Assembly (NCBI RefSeq): GCF_001404985.1
Contig: NZ_JRLF01000012.1
Coordinates: 186,001 to 250,000 of the forward strand
From: Flavobacterium aquidurense
GTDB lineage: Bacteria > Bacteroidota > Bacteroidia > Flavobacteriales > Flavobacteriaceae
Length of the DNA stretch: 64,000 nt
Direction: 5' to 3'
Part shown: piece by piece, positions 26,389 through 34,125 of the stretch
Layout of the letters: each line of letters begins with the position of its first letter
How positions within the stretch are numbered: the stretch's first letter is position 1
Position numbers and translations under genes: made by a program
Notes under the pieces: generated by a model
What the model was told of the DNA's origin: nothing
Databases searched by the model: none
Seen by the model: the letters and a program-made list of their open reading frames with translations, nothing else

Positions 26389-26478
26389 ACACGGATTTTT
26401 AAGAATTATAAAATCCGTGTAAATTACATTTTATTTATCTGATTTCGCTCATAAATCTGTTGATTTTTGAACTTTCGA

Positions 26479-27243
26479 TTATCGAATCTCACCAACAAAT
26501 TCTTCAATTTTCCCGGAACCGCTTTCGCTTAAATGTTTGATAAAAGCACTGCCAATAATCGCTCCTTTTGCAAATTTAGTTGCCTGATTAAAGGTCTCTT
26601 TGTTTGAAATACCGAAACCAATAATTTGTGGATTTTTAAGGTTCATGTTTGAGATTCTTTCAAAATAATCTTCCTGAACGTTTCCAAAACCTGATTGAGA
26701 TCCCGTAACACTAGCAGAACTTACCATATATATGAATCCGTTTGAAACGCTGTCGATAAAACGAATGCGTTCGTCAGATGTTTGCGGTGTGATCAAAAAC
26801 ACATTTATTAAGCCGTATTTTTCGAAAATTGCTTTGTATTCGTCTGCATAAACATCAACTGGTAAATCAGGAATAATTAATCCGTCGATACCAATTTCAG
26901 CACATTTTTTACAAAATTCTTCCACTCCGTATTGTAACATCGGGTTAAAATATCCCATAATAATCAACGGAATTTTTACGCTTTCGCGGATATTCTTCAA
27001 CTGATCAAAAAGAATTTGAGTCGTCATTCCGTTATGAAGCGCCTGAGTTGAACTTGCCTGAATAGTTGGTCCATCTGCCAAAGGATCACTAAAAGGCAAA
27101 CCAATTTCGATTAAGTCAACACCATTTTTTTCTAAATCCTGAATGATTTGAACGGTGTCATTTAAATTAGGATATCCAGCCGAAAAATAAATCGAAAGTA
27201 TCTTTTTATCTTCTTGTAATTTTTGAGTTATTCTATTCATCAT
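26479..27243 (-). CDS. trpA: tryptophan synthase alpha chain
   Basis: A 254-residue TIM-barrel subunit that cleaves indole-3-glycerol phosphate to indole and glyceraldehyde-3-phosphate. It shows the catalytic Glu in LIEIGLPFSDPLADGPTIQ (residue ~42), catalytic Asp in GLIIPDLP (residue ~130), and the phosphate-binding end GFGISNKE and GAIIGSAFI. It is the last gene of the trp series but is split from trpB by two unrelated genes and repeats. Two start codons, ATG ATG, are adjacent; either may be used. Confidence 0.97.
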   Translation of the reverse strand: MMNRITQKLQEDKKILSIYFSAGYPNLNDTVQIIQDLEKNGVDLIEIGLPFSDPLADGPTIQASSTQALHNGMTTQILFDQLKNIRESVKIPLIIMGYFNPMLQYGVEEFCKKCAEIGIDGLIIPDLPVDVYADEYKAIFEKYGLINVFLITPQTSDERIRFIDSVSNGFIYMVSSASVTGSQSGFGNVQEDYFERISNMNLKNPQIIGFGISNKETFNQATKFAKGAIIGSAFIKHLSESGSGKIEEFVGEIR

Positions 27244-27330
27244 TTTTATTTTTTATCCTAACAGGTTTCCAAAACTTGTTAAGTATGTTATTATTTAGCC
27301 AGAGGTTAAAAAGATTGTTTCAGATTTTTT

Positions 27331-27417
27331 ATTTCACGCAGATTTGGCAGACTAAGCAGATTTAGTAAAAATAAATCTGCGCAAATCAGCTTAAATCCAT
27401 TTAAATCTGCGTGAAAT
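27331..27417. repeat. CACGCAGATTT inverted repeat
   Basis: ATTTCACGCAGATTT (27331-27345) and AAATCTGCGTGAAAT (27403-27417) are perfect 15-bp inverse copies around internal CTGC/GCAG-type units. Related text (AAATCTGCG, CCGCTTAATC) occurs at about 53628-53660 and 54526-54690. It lies in the trpA gap. No gene is inside. Confidence 0.65.
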
Positions 27418-27464
27418 AATTTGCAACAAGAATCAGTAACATCATTCTAATCTGTGGTATCTTT

Positions 27465-28202
27465 TTAATTTTTTATAATCTTACTTGTCCAATTATCATT
27501 TTGTTTTTCTAGTAATAACAATCCGGAATCTGAATCATTCATTTGAGCAACCAATTCGCCTTTGTTATTCCAGAAAGCACTTTGTCCAGCGGAAGGTGAA
27601 CCCCAGGATTCACCACTGAAATTCGACATCAAAATATTCATTTGATGTTTTTGAGCATAGTTTTGCAAATCTCTGTATGCATTCGGAATTCCGTTTGGCG
27701 AAAAGAAAATACTGGCAATATAAATATCAGTTTCTCTTTTAGAGGCTTTTTGCGGATGCAGCGGATTATCAATATCGGCACAAATAGCAAATGAAATGTT
27801 TTGATTTTCAATCTTAATCATCGGATTATAATCAAAAGAAGGTTGAAAAAATTCCTCTTCTCCTTCATGTAAAAACTGCTTTGTGTAGATTTCAATTCTA
27901 TTATCCGGAAAAATTATAAATTCCCCAATAAATATTTCCAAATCAATTTGAATTGGAGCTCCGGCAACAATAATAATATTATTTTCAAAAGCCAATTTTT
28001 TCAGATGATCTAAACGTGAATCATCTTTTTCAAAAGCTAATTTTTGAGCATGTTCTCTTTCATAACCTGTAATAGACATTTCAGGAAATGCAATTAATTG
28101 CGCTCCGTTTTGCACAGCCAATTCTACAAGACGATAATGATCTAATAAATTAGTTTTAATGTCTCCTCTTGTTGGTTTTGTTTGTGCTGCAGCTAAAATC
28201 AT
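27465..28202 (-). CDS. carbon-nitrogen hydrolase family protein
   Basis: A 245-residue nitrilase-superfamily amidase. The E-K-C triad is visible as Glu in IAFPEMSITGYE, Lys in YTKQFLHEGEEEFF, and Cys in ISFAICADIDNP. Such enzymes hydrolyse amide or nitrile C-N bonds; the substrate is not identifiable. It is embedded in the trp gene row between trpB and trpA. With the gamma-glutamylcyclotransferase-like gene 9 bp upstream it forms a two-gene insertion. Confidence 0.9.
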   Translation of the reverse strand: MILAAAQTKPTRGDIKTNLLDHYRLVELAVQNGAQLIAFPEMSITGYEREHAQKLAFEKDDSRLDHLKKLAFENNIIIVAGAPIQIDLEIFIGEFIIFPDNRIEIYTKQFLHEGEEEFFQPSFDYNPMIKIENQNISFAICADIDNPLHPQKASKRETDIYIASIFFSPNGIPNAYRDLQNYAQKHQMNILMSNFSGESWGSPSAGQSAFWNNKGELVAQMNDSDSGLLLLEKQNDNWTSKIIKN

Positions 28203-28211
28203 ATCAACTTT

Positions 28212-28532
28212 TTATTTATTTTCTATATAAACCCAGGCCACTTTCCCAGACTTCAATGTTACCTGAACTCTTTTGTATGAATTCGATTCGAATATATCTA
28301 CTTTAGCTAAATCTGAAGCCAAAATATTAAAAGCAACACCATGTATAGGATCTGAAGAATCTGCGCTGGGTACTGCTACAACATAGTCTGCCATTCCAAA
28401 TTCTTCTTCAATTTGCAGACTTTTTAGTTTGTAACCCAGCAGCTCATCACGAGTTCCGGTTAGCACTTTATTAAAAAGCTGCATCTGAATTTGTTTTGAT
28501 CTTAATGTTCCGTATGAGAATAACTTTTCCAT
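28212..28532 (-). CDS. gamma-glutamylcyclotransferase-like (AIG2 family) protein
   Basis: A 106-residue protein with the family nucleotide- or substrate-loop motif FSYGTLRSKQIQ at the start and the segment VDIFESNSYKRVQVTL, whose Glu is in the place of the catalytic acid. It may release pyroglutamate from a gamma-glutamyl compound. It is 9 bp upstream of the C-N hydrolase gene, an enzyme type that also works on amide bonds. Together they may be a small salvage pair unrelated to tryptophan. Confidence 0.85.
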   Translation of the reverse strand: MEKLFSYGTLRSKQIQMQLFNKVLTGTRDELLGYKLKSLQIEEEFGMADYVVAVPSADSSDPIHGVAFNILASDLAKVDIFESNSYKRVQVTLKSGKVAWVYIENK

Positions 28533-28560
28533 AAATTACTATTTTTCTCGTTATTTGTTT

Positions 28561-28667
28561 GCGTTAGGGATGGGAGCGGCATCGCCCAATTTAGAAAAAC
28601 ATGGCTTTTTAGCCATAGTTTTTGTTAATTGGGAATATAGCAGACAGCCCGACCGAAGGGAACGCCC
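28561..28667 (+). ncRNA. structured repeat element, copy A1
   Basis: Closing pairs GCGTT (28561-28565) with AACGC (28661-28665). Core GGGAT and AGCCCGACC sides. Inner stem CCCAATT with AATTGGG, and a hairpin AAAAACATGGC-6-GCCATAGTTTTT. It lies between trpB and the next gene, on the strand opposite to both. Homologous to copy A2 at 53373-53479, with compensatory differences. A transcript is inferred. Confidence 0.6.
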
Positions 28668-28676
28668 AAATTAATC

Positions 28677-29858
28677 TTATAATTTAAAATAATCAATATA
28701 ATTGTCTAAATCTTTATCGCCACGGCCAGAAAGACTGATAACTACGATATCAGTTGGTTTAAATTTCTTTTGGTCTAAAACGGCAAAAGCATGCGCGCTT
28801 TCAATCGCCGGAATAATTCCTTCTAGTTTTGTCAATTGTAAACCAGCATTCATTGCATCATCATCTGTAACCGAAAAGAATTCTCCACGACCGGTTTGTG
28901 CCAAATGTGCGTGCATTGGTCCAACTCCGGGGTAATCCAAACCTGCAGAAATTGAATAGGGTTCTGTAATTTGCCCGTCAGGAGTTTGCATTAAAAGGGT
29001 TTTACAACCATGAATAACGCCTACTTTTCCTAATTTACTTGTTGCTGCACTATGACCGCTATCAACGCCTTTTCCGGCTGCTTCTACGGCAATAATTCCA
29101 ACTTCGGGTTCGTGCAAAAAGTGATAATATGTTCCAGCTGCATTACTTCCGCCACCAATACAAGCGACTACATAATCAGGATTTTCACGTCCTTCTTTTT
29201 CTTTTAACTGCCATTTTATTTCCTCAGATATTACACTCTGAAAACGGGTAACCATATCCGGATATGGATGTGGACCAATTGCAGATCCAATAATATAATG
29301 TGTGTCAACAGGATTATTAATCCAATCGCGAATGGCTTCATTTGTAGCATCTTTTAGGGTTCTTGAACCTGAAAGTGCGGGACGAACCTCAGCGCCCAAC
29401 ATTTTCATTCGAGCCACGTTTGGTGCCTGACGTGCAATGTCGATTTCGCCCATATACACGATACATTCCATTCCCATAAGAGCACAAACAGTAGCAGTTG
29501 CCACGCCATGTTGACCAGCTCCTGTTTCGGCGATAATTCTTTTTTTACCCAAACGTTTCGCTACTAATATTTGTCCAATTGTATTGTTTACTTTATGTGC
29601 TCCGGTATGGTTTAAGTCTTCTCTTTTTAAGTAAACTTTGGTATTGTATTTTTCAGATAAACGTTTTGCAAAATAAAGCGGACTTGGACGCCCAACGTAA
29701 TCTTTTAGTAATTGGTCAAACTCGGCTTTAAAATCAGGCTCGCTTGTTATTTTTAAATAATTCTGGCGTAATTCTTCTACATTTGGATACAGCATTTCAG
29801 GAATGTAAGCTCCTCCAAATTCTCCGTAATATCCTTTTTCGTTGACGTTAAAATTCAT
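28677..29858 (-). CDS. trpB: tryptophan synthase beta chain
   Basis: A 393-residue PLP enzyme that joins indole and serine to tryptophan. Features: the PLP lysine in HTGAHKVNNTIGQ (residue ~83), the catalytic Glu in IAETGAGQHGVATA, the phosphate-binding GGGSNAAG, and the C-terminal SLSGRGDKD. The length is typical of TrpB1. It follows trpF by 12 bp and is the last gene of the compact trpD-C-F-B part. Confidence 0.98.
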   Translation of the reverse strand: MNFNVNEKGYYGEFGGAYIPEMLYPNVEELRQNYLKITSEPDFKAEFDQLLKDYVGRPSPLYFAKRLSEKYNTKVYLKREDLNHTGAHKVNNTIGQILVAKRLGKKRIIAETGAGQHGVATATVCALMGMECIVYMGEIDIARQAPNVARMKMLGAEVRPALSGSRTLKDATNEAIRDWINNPVDTHYIIGSAIGPHPYPDMVTRFQSVISEEIKWQLKEKEGRENPDYVVACIGGGSNAAGTYYHFLHEPEVGIIAVEAAGKGVDSGHSAATSKLGKVGVIHGCKTLLMQTPDGQITEPYSISAGLDYPGVGPMHAHLAQTGRGEFFSVTDDDAMNAGLQLTKLEGIIPAIESAHAFAVLDQKKFKPTDIVVISLSGRGDKDLDNYIDYFKL

Positions 29859-29870
29859 TTTTTCGAAATT

Positions 29871-30494
29871 TTAAAGGTTGACAATTTCAAGTTTTCGTTT
29901 GAAATTGGTTAATAGGTTTTTGTTTTTTAATCCGGGCTCAATTTCAAATCTACTATTTACATCAATGGCGTAAACCGGTAATTTTAGATTTTTAATCGCT
30001 GCTATTTCTTCTATTCCAATACCACCACTTAAGAAAAAGGGCTTATCAGATTTATAATTTTTTAATATTTTCCAATCGAAAATTGTTCCGTTTCCTCCCG
30101 GTAATTTTCCTTTGGTATCAAACAGAAAATAATCACAGACATTTTCAAAAGGCTTTATACTTTCGAAATCAAAATTGTCTCCAACTGAAAACACTTTTAT
30201 GATTTCGACTTCCTTATCGATTTTATTTTTTAATTCCTCACAATATTCAACAGATTCATCGCCGTGTAACTGAATGGCCTGTAAATTGTGTTCTTTTATT
30301 TTGACTATGATATTCTCAATAGATTCATGTACAAAAACACCAGTTTTTTTAATTGTTTTTATAAGTTCTGGAATCTTTCCGGTAAAATATCGAGCAGATT
30401 TCTCATAGAAAATAAATCCCATATAATCGGGTAGGAGTGCGCCTACTTCGAGAATATTCTCAGGATATTTCATGCCGCATATTTTGAGTTTCAT
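29871..30494 (-). CDS. trpF: phosphoribosylanthranilate isomerase
   Basis: A 207-residue TIM-barrel enzyme that performs the Amadori rearrangement in tryptophan synthesis. The catalytic Cys is in LKICGMKYPENI (residue 5-6), the QLHGDE motif is near residue 75, and the catalytic Asp is in YFLFDTKGKLPGGNG. It ends with FLSGGIG and IDVNSRFE. The gap to trpC upstream is 84 bp and holds an imperfect hairpin made of CTTTAAGCTT-like units. Confidence 0.97.
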   Translation of the reverse strand: MKLKICGMKYPENILEVGALLPDYMGFIFYEKSARYFTGKIPELIKTIKKTGVFVHESIENIIVKIKEHNLQAIQLHGDESVEYCEELKNKIDKEVEIIKVFSVGDNFDFESIKPFENVCDYFLFDTKGKLPGGNGTIFDWKILKNYKSDKPFFLSGGIGIEEIAAIKNLKLPVYAIDVNSRFEIEPGLKNKNLLTNFKRKLEIVNL

Positions 30495-30578
30495 TTTTTT
30501 TGATGCTTTAAGCTTTAAGCTGTAGGCTTTAGGCTAAATTAGTAATGTTAAGAAGGGGTATTGCTTATAGCTTAAAGC

Positions 30579-31358
30579 CTAGAGCTGACTAATAAAGTCA
30601 ATAGCTGCTTTTCCGGCGTTGTCGGTTTTCATGAAGTTTTCTCCAATTAAGAATCCGTTGTAACCGTAAGGTCTAAGTTCTGAAATGGCTTCTATTGATG
30701 AGATTCCGCTTTCGGATACTTTTACAAAATCATCCGGAATTTGTGATGCCAGTTGTTTACTGAAATCCAGACTTACTTCAAAAGTTTTCAAGTTTCTGTT
30801 GTTTACACCAATCATATCTAAACTAGGCATAATCGATTTTTCTAATTCTTCCTGATTGTGAACTTCAAGTAAAACTTCTAAACCCAATTTTTTTGCAAAT
30901 TCTGATAACAATTTGATTTCTTCGCGTGTTAAAACCGCAGCAATCAATAAAATTAAATCGGCGCCAAAAGCTTTAGCTTCGAGAATCTGGTATTCATCGA
31001 CAATAAATTCTTTTCGCAATAGCGGAATATTTACACTCGCTCTTGCCAAAAGTAAATCATCAAGTGAACCTCCAAAATATTTTCCGTCCGTTAAAACAGA
31101 AATTCCGCAAGCGCCTGCATTTTCGTAACCTTTCACAACTTCTTCAACCGTAAAACTATGATTGATTACTGATTTTGAAGGCGAACGGCGTTTGTGTTCA
31201 GCGATAATTCCGGTTGAACTTGTTTTTAGTTTCTGACTCAAAGAAATCGTTTGTCTTTCGAAAAAAACAGAACTTTCCAACTGCGAAACCGGAATGATCG
31301 ATTTTTTAAGAACGACTTCTCGTTGTTTATCAAATATTATTTTATCTAAAATATTCAT
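30579..31358 (-). CDS. trpC: indole-3-glycerol phosphate synthase
   Basis: A 259-residue TIM-barrel enzyme closing the indole ring. Motifs: IIAEHKRRSPSKSVI (catalytic Glu and Lys), ISVLTDGKYFGGS, PLLRKEFIVDEYQI, LLEVHNQEE, IGVNNRNLKTF and VSESGI, in order. It is monofunctional; trpF is a separate gene downstream. 74 bp separate it from trpD. Confidence 0.98.
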   Translation of the reverse strand: MNILDKIIFDKQREVVLKKSIIPVSQLESSVFFERQTISLSQKLKTSSTGIIAEHKRRSPSKSVINHSFTVEEVVKGYENAGACGISVLTDGKYFGGSLDDLLLARASVNIPLLRKEFIVDEYQILEAKAFGADLILLIAAVLTREEIKLLSEFAKKLGLEVLLEVHNQEELEKSIMPSLDMIGVNNRNLKTFEVSLDFSKQLASQIPDDFVKVSESGISSIEAISELRPYGYNGFLIGENFMKTDNAGKAAIDFISQL

Positions 31359-31432
31359 GGCTTTTGTTTTGCCACAAAGTCACAAAGACGCAAAGTTAAT
31401 TTGTGCTAATTCGTGAAATTTGTGTTTGTTTC

Positions 31433-32425
31433 TTATTTGCTTAATTCTTGTAATGTCTGCAATGCTTTTAATCCCTTTCCTGAGAACAGACTCTCTTTTG
31501 CCAATTCAAAACCTTCGAGCGGAGAACACTTTGTAACCGTTGCGATTGCCATTGCAGCATTGGCTAAAACTACATTATTCTGTGCTTCAGTTCCTTTTCC
31601 TGAAATGATATTGGTAAACATTTCTGCCGACTCTTCGATTGTTTTTCCACCTTCGATTTCGCTTTGAGATAAAAGTCTAACGCCAAAATCTGAAGAGTTT
31701 AACATTCCTTCCATATGTGATGTGATCGTTTTGGTTGGACCGGTTAAGGAGATTTCGTCATATCCGTCAAGCGAATGTAAAATCGTGAAATTGATATCCG
31801 TATTTTGATATAAATAAGCATACATTCTAGCTAATTCAAGATTGAAAACACCTACTAATTGATTTTGTGGAAACGAAGGATTCACCATTGGTCCCAACAT
31901 ATTAAAGAAGGTTTTTACCGCTAATTCTTTACGGATTGGTCCAACGTTTTTCATAGCAGGGTGAAATAGGGGAGCGTGCAAGACGCAAATTCCGGCTTTA
32001 TCTATACATTTTTCTAAAAATGAAGGATCATTACTGAATTTAATTCCCATTTTTTCCATTACGTTGCTTGATCCTGAAATCGATGAAACACCGTAATTTC
32101 CGTGTTTGGCTACTTTTATTCCTGCTCCTGCAGATATAAACGAAGCTAAAGTTGAGATATTGAAAGTGTCTTTTCCGTCACCGCCTGTCCCGCATAAATC
32201 GATTGTATTGTAAGCTGATAAATCAACACGAACGCACAATTCTAATAATGCTTCACGAAATCCGGAAAGTTCATCAATTGTAATGCTTCGCATCATAAAC
32301 ACGGTCAAAAATGCCGAAATCTGACTTGGATTATATTGACCGCTCGAAATATTAATCAATACGTTTTTAGCTTCTTCTTTAGAAAGCACTTCGTGGTTGA
32401 TTAATTTATTTAGTATATTTTTCAT
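31433..32425 (-). CDS. trpD: anthranilate phosphoribosyltransferase
   Basis: A 330-residue homodimeric enzyme transferring phosphoribose from PRPP to anthranilate. The PRPP loop CGTGGDGKDTFNIST lies near residue 77-91, followed by KHGNYGVSS and FNMLGPMVNP. It is not fused with trpG, which is a separate gene upstream past a GNAT gene. About 57 bp of repeat text separate it from that GNAT gene. Confidence 0.98.
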   Translation of the reverse strand: MKNILNKLINHEVLSKEEAKNVLINISSGQYNPSQISAFLTVFMMRSITIDELSGFREALLELCVRVDLSAYNTIDLCGTGGDGKDTFNISTLASFISAGAGIKVAKHGNYGVSSISGSSNVMEKMGIKFSNDPSFLEKCIDKAGICVLHAPLFHPAMKNVGPIRKELAVKTFFNMLGPMVNPSFPQNQLVGVFNLELARMYAYLYQNTDINFTILHSLDGYDEISLTGPTKTITSHMEGMLNSSDFGVRLLSQSEIEGGKTIEESAEMFTNIISGKGTEAQNNVVLANAAMAIATVTKCSPLEGFELAKESLFSGKGLKALQTLQELSK

Positions 32426-32427
32426 TT

Positions 32428-32480
32428 TTTTAAGGTTCTAAGTTGCTAGGCTTTTTTCTGTAAACTGAGACTGTAAACTG
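32428..32480. repeat. direct repeat downstream of the GNAT gene (R1)
   Basis: Contains TTCTAAGTTGCTAGG, then TTTTTTCTGTAAACTGAGACTGTAAACTG. The region 32888-32940 on the other side of the GNAT gene (R2) has the same order: TTCTAAGTTGCTAAGG, then TTTTTTCTGAGACTGAATACTGTAAACT. The two are direct repeats flanking that gene. Confidence 0.6.
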
Positions 32481-32482
32481 CT

Positions 32483-32887
32483 TTAATGTTCATTTCCCTG
32501 ATAAATCCACATGGGCTCTGTTTTTCCGGCTCTTTCAAATCCGTTTTTCTTGTAGAAATCAACAGATCTACCGTCAGCGGTTAACATTTGCATATGAAAG
32601 TGACTGTATTTTTCCTGCATTTTATCTACAATCAATTTCCCAATTCCTTTTCCCTGATAATCTGGAAGCACTAATAAATGCGGATAATAAACCGTTAAAA
32701 ATCCATCAGAAATTGCATTCCCAAGTCCGACTAATTTTTTTCCTTCCCAAGCCGTAATTAAGGTTTCTGAATTTAAAAGAGCATTATATAATTCGTTTGG
32801 CTTATTTGCTGAACTCCATTCGTTTGCTTTGTATAAAACCAATATATCTTCAAGATTGATTTCTTTAGTTTCTGAAATAGTTATCAT
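32483..32887 (-). CDS. GNAT family N-acetyltransferase inside the trp operon
   Basis: A 134-residue acetyl-CoA dependent transferase. The CoA-binding motif reads LVLPDYQGKGIGKLIVDKMQ, with the preceding beta strand VYYPHL and a late FYKKNGFERAG segment. The substrate is unknown. It is placed between trpG and trpD and bordered on both sides by matching direct repeats, so it looks like a later insertion in the operon rather than a pathway enzyme. Confidence 0.9.
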   Translation of the reverse strand: MITISETKEINLEDILVLYKANEWSSANKPNELYNALLNSETLITAWEGKKLVGLGNAISDGFLTVYYPHLLVLPDYQGKGIGKLIVDKMQEKYSHFHMQMLTADGRSVDFYKKNGFERAGKTEPMWIYQGNEH

Positions 32888-32938
32888 TTTTTGAGATTCT
32901 AAGTTGCTAAGGTTTTTTCTGAGACTGAATACTGTAAA

Positions 32939-33505
32939 CTAGCTCTTTATCCAGTTCTCTAAAATCAATTTCCCTTTTGGCGTAAGCACGCTTTCCGGAT
33001 GAAACTGAACGCCTCTTACATCATAAGTTTTATGTCTTAGTGACATAATTTGTCCGTTTTCATCGATTGAAGTTGCTTCCAGAACATCTGGTAAATTTGA
33101 ATCAACAACCCATGAATGATAACGTCCTACTTCGAATTCATTTCCTAAACCTTCAAACAAAATTTCATCTGAAACTACTGTTTTTACGTTTGTTGCAACA
33201 CCATGATATACTTTATCAAGGTTAGAAAGTGTTCCGCCAAAAACTTCTCCAATGGCTTGTTGTCCCAAACAAACGCCTAAAATGCTTTTTGTTGGAGCAT
33301 ATTTTGCGATTACTGCTTTTAATAAACCTGCTTCATCCGGAATTCCGGGACCTGGGGAAAGAAGTATTTTATCGAAAGCAGCGATTTCATCAATTTCGAA
33401 TTCGTCGTTTCTGTAAACCGTAACCTCGCAATTTAAATCCTCTAAATAGTGCACTAAATTATAAGTGAAACTATCGTAATTGTCTATAACTAATATTTTT
33501 TTCAT
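32939..33505 (-). CDS. trpG: anthranilate synthase glutamine amidotransferase
   Basis: A 188-residue class I amidotransferase giving ammonia to TrpE. The catalytic triad is Cys79 (ILGVCLGQQAIGE) and the His/Glu of VQFHPESVLTP near the C-terminus; it also has LLSPGPGIP. The start is the ATG at 33505 (MKKILVIDNYDSF), since the upstream part of the frame is repeat-like. It could also serve aminodeoxychorismate synthase (pabA role), as in some bacteria, but the location argues for trp. Confidence 0.96.
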   Translation of the reverse strand: MKKILVIDNYDSFTYNLVHYLEDLNCEVTVYRNDEFEIDEIAAFDKILLSPGPGIPDEAGLLKAVIAKYAPTKSILGVCLGQQAIGEVFGGTLSNLDKVYHGVATNVKTVVSDEILFEGLGNEFEVGRYHSWVVDSNLPDVLEATSIDENGQIMSLRHKTYDVRGVQFHPESVLTPKGKLILENWIKS

Positions 33506-33554
33506 TTTGTTTTTATTTTGTTTCAAGTTTTCTTTTGTTTCATGTTTCAAGTTC

Positions 33555-33593
33555 TGTAACTGAAAACTGTAACTGAAAACTGTAACTGAAAAC
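33555..33593. repeat. tandem 13-bp repeat upstream of trpG
   Basis: Three perfect copies of TGTAACTGAAAAC lie side by side. Two near-copies (TGTGACTGAAAAC and TGCGACTGAAAAC) lie at 34101-34126, ending at the trpE stop codon. Both are preceded by TTTCAAG-type text. The two tracts flank the lipoprotein gene, much like R1 and R2 flank the GNAT gene. Confidence 0.75.
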
Positions 33594-33601
33594 TATTTTT
33601 T

Positions 33602-34051
33602 TTACTTTTCTCGAACGTATTTTTCTGTAATAATGCGATCGATTCCTAATTTCTCTACTTTTTCAATTCCTTTTTGAGTTAAAGTGTCATTTTTAATTTT
33701 TACCACAAATTCAAATTTTCCATTTTCCCATTGTCTGTTATTGAAGAACTCTAAATTCTCAGTATAAATACTATCTTTTAAAGTATATTTTCCGCCTCCG
33801 CCAAAAAATACTGCATTTGTTGAATCTTTACCATTATTTAAATCATGATTGAAAAATGCAAAATGAGTGTTATTTATAATTTTTATCATCTTCGTTTTTG
33901 GATTGAAAGTCGAGAACGTTGAATCTTTTTCAGTGGTTTCTGCTGATATCAGACGCCAGGTTCCAACCAACGGAATTACTGTTGTTTCTTTCTTAGATTC
34001 ACATGATACTAAAAGAACGAAAGCAAAAGCAATAGCAATTAAATTTTTCAT
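33602..34051 (-). CDS. small lipoprotein inside the trp operon
   Basis: A 149-residue lipoprotein. The signal peptide has the lipobox LLVSC, cleaved before Cys17. The mature part begins with a polar linker and then VGTWRLISAE, the start of a lipocalin-like barrel, with alternating beta strands and FFGGGGKYTL. No known function. It has no obvious link to tryptophan. It is placed between trpE and trpG and flanked by 13-bp repeat tracts, which suggests insertion. Confidence 0.75.
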   Translation of the reverse strand: MKNLIAIAFAFVLLVSCESKKETTVIPLVGTWRLISAETTEKDSTFSTFNPKTKMIKIINNTHFAFFNHDLNNGKDSTNAVFFGGGGKYTLKDSIYTENLEFFNNRQWENGKFEFVVKIKNDTLTQKGIEKVEKLGIDRIITEKYVREK

Positions 34052-34125
34052 AGGTTTTATGGTTTATTGTTTGTTTTGTTTCAAGTTTCAAGTTTGCAAC
34101 TGTGACTGAAAACTGCGACTGAAAA

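Noticed and set aside
26389-26420. ACACGGATTTT hairpin as terminator of trpA.
   Set aside because: The arms pair well, but no U-run follows on the minus strand and it touches the start codon of the M1 peptidase; kept unassigned.
33555-33593. Possible CRISPR array.
   Set aside because: The 13-bp units are directly joined without spacers and only three in number; no cas gene is near.
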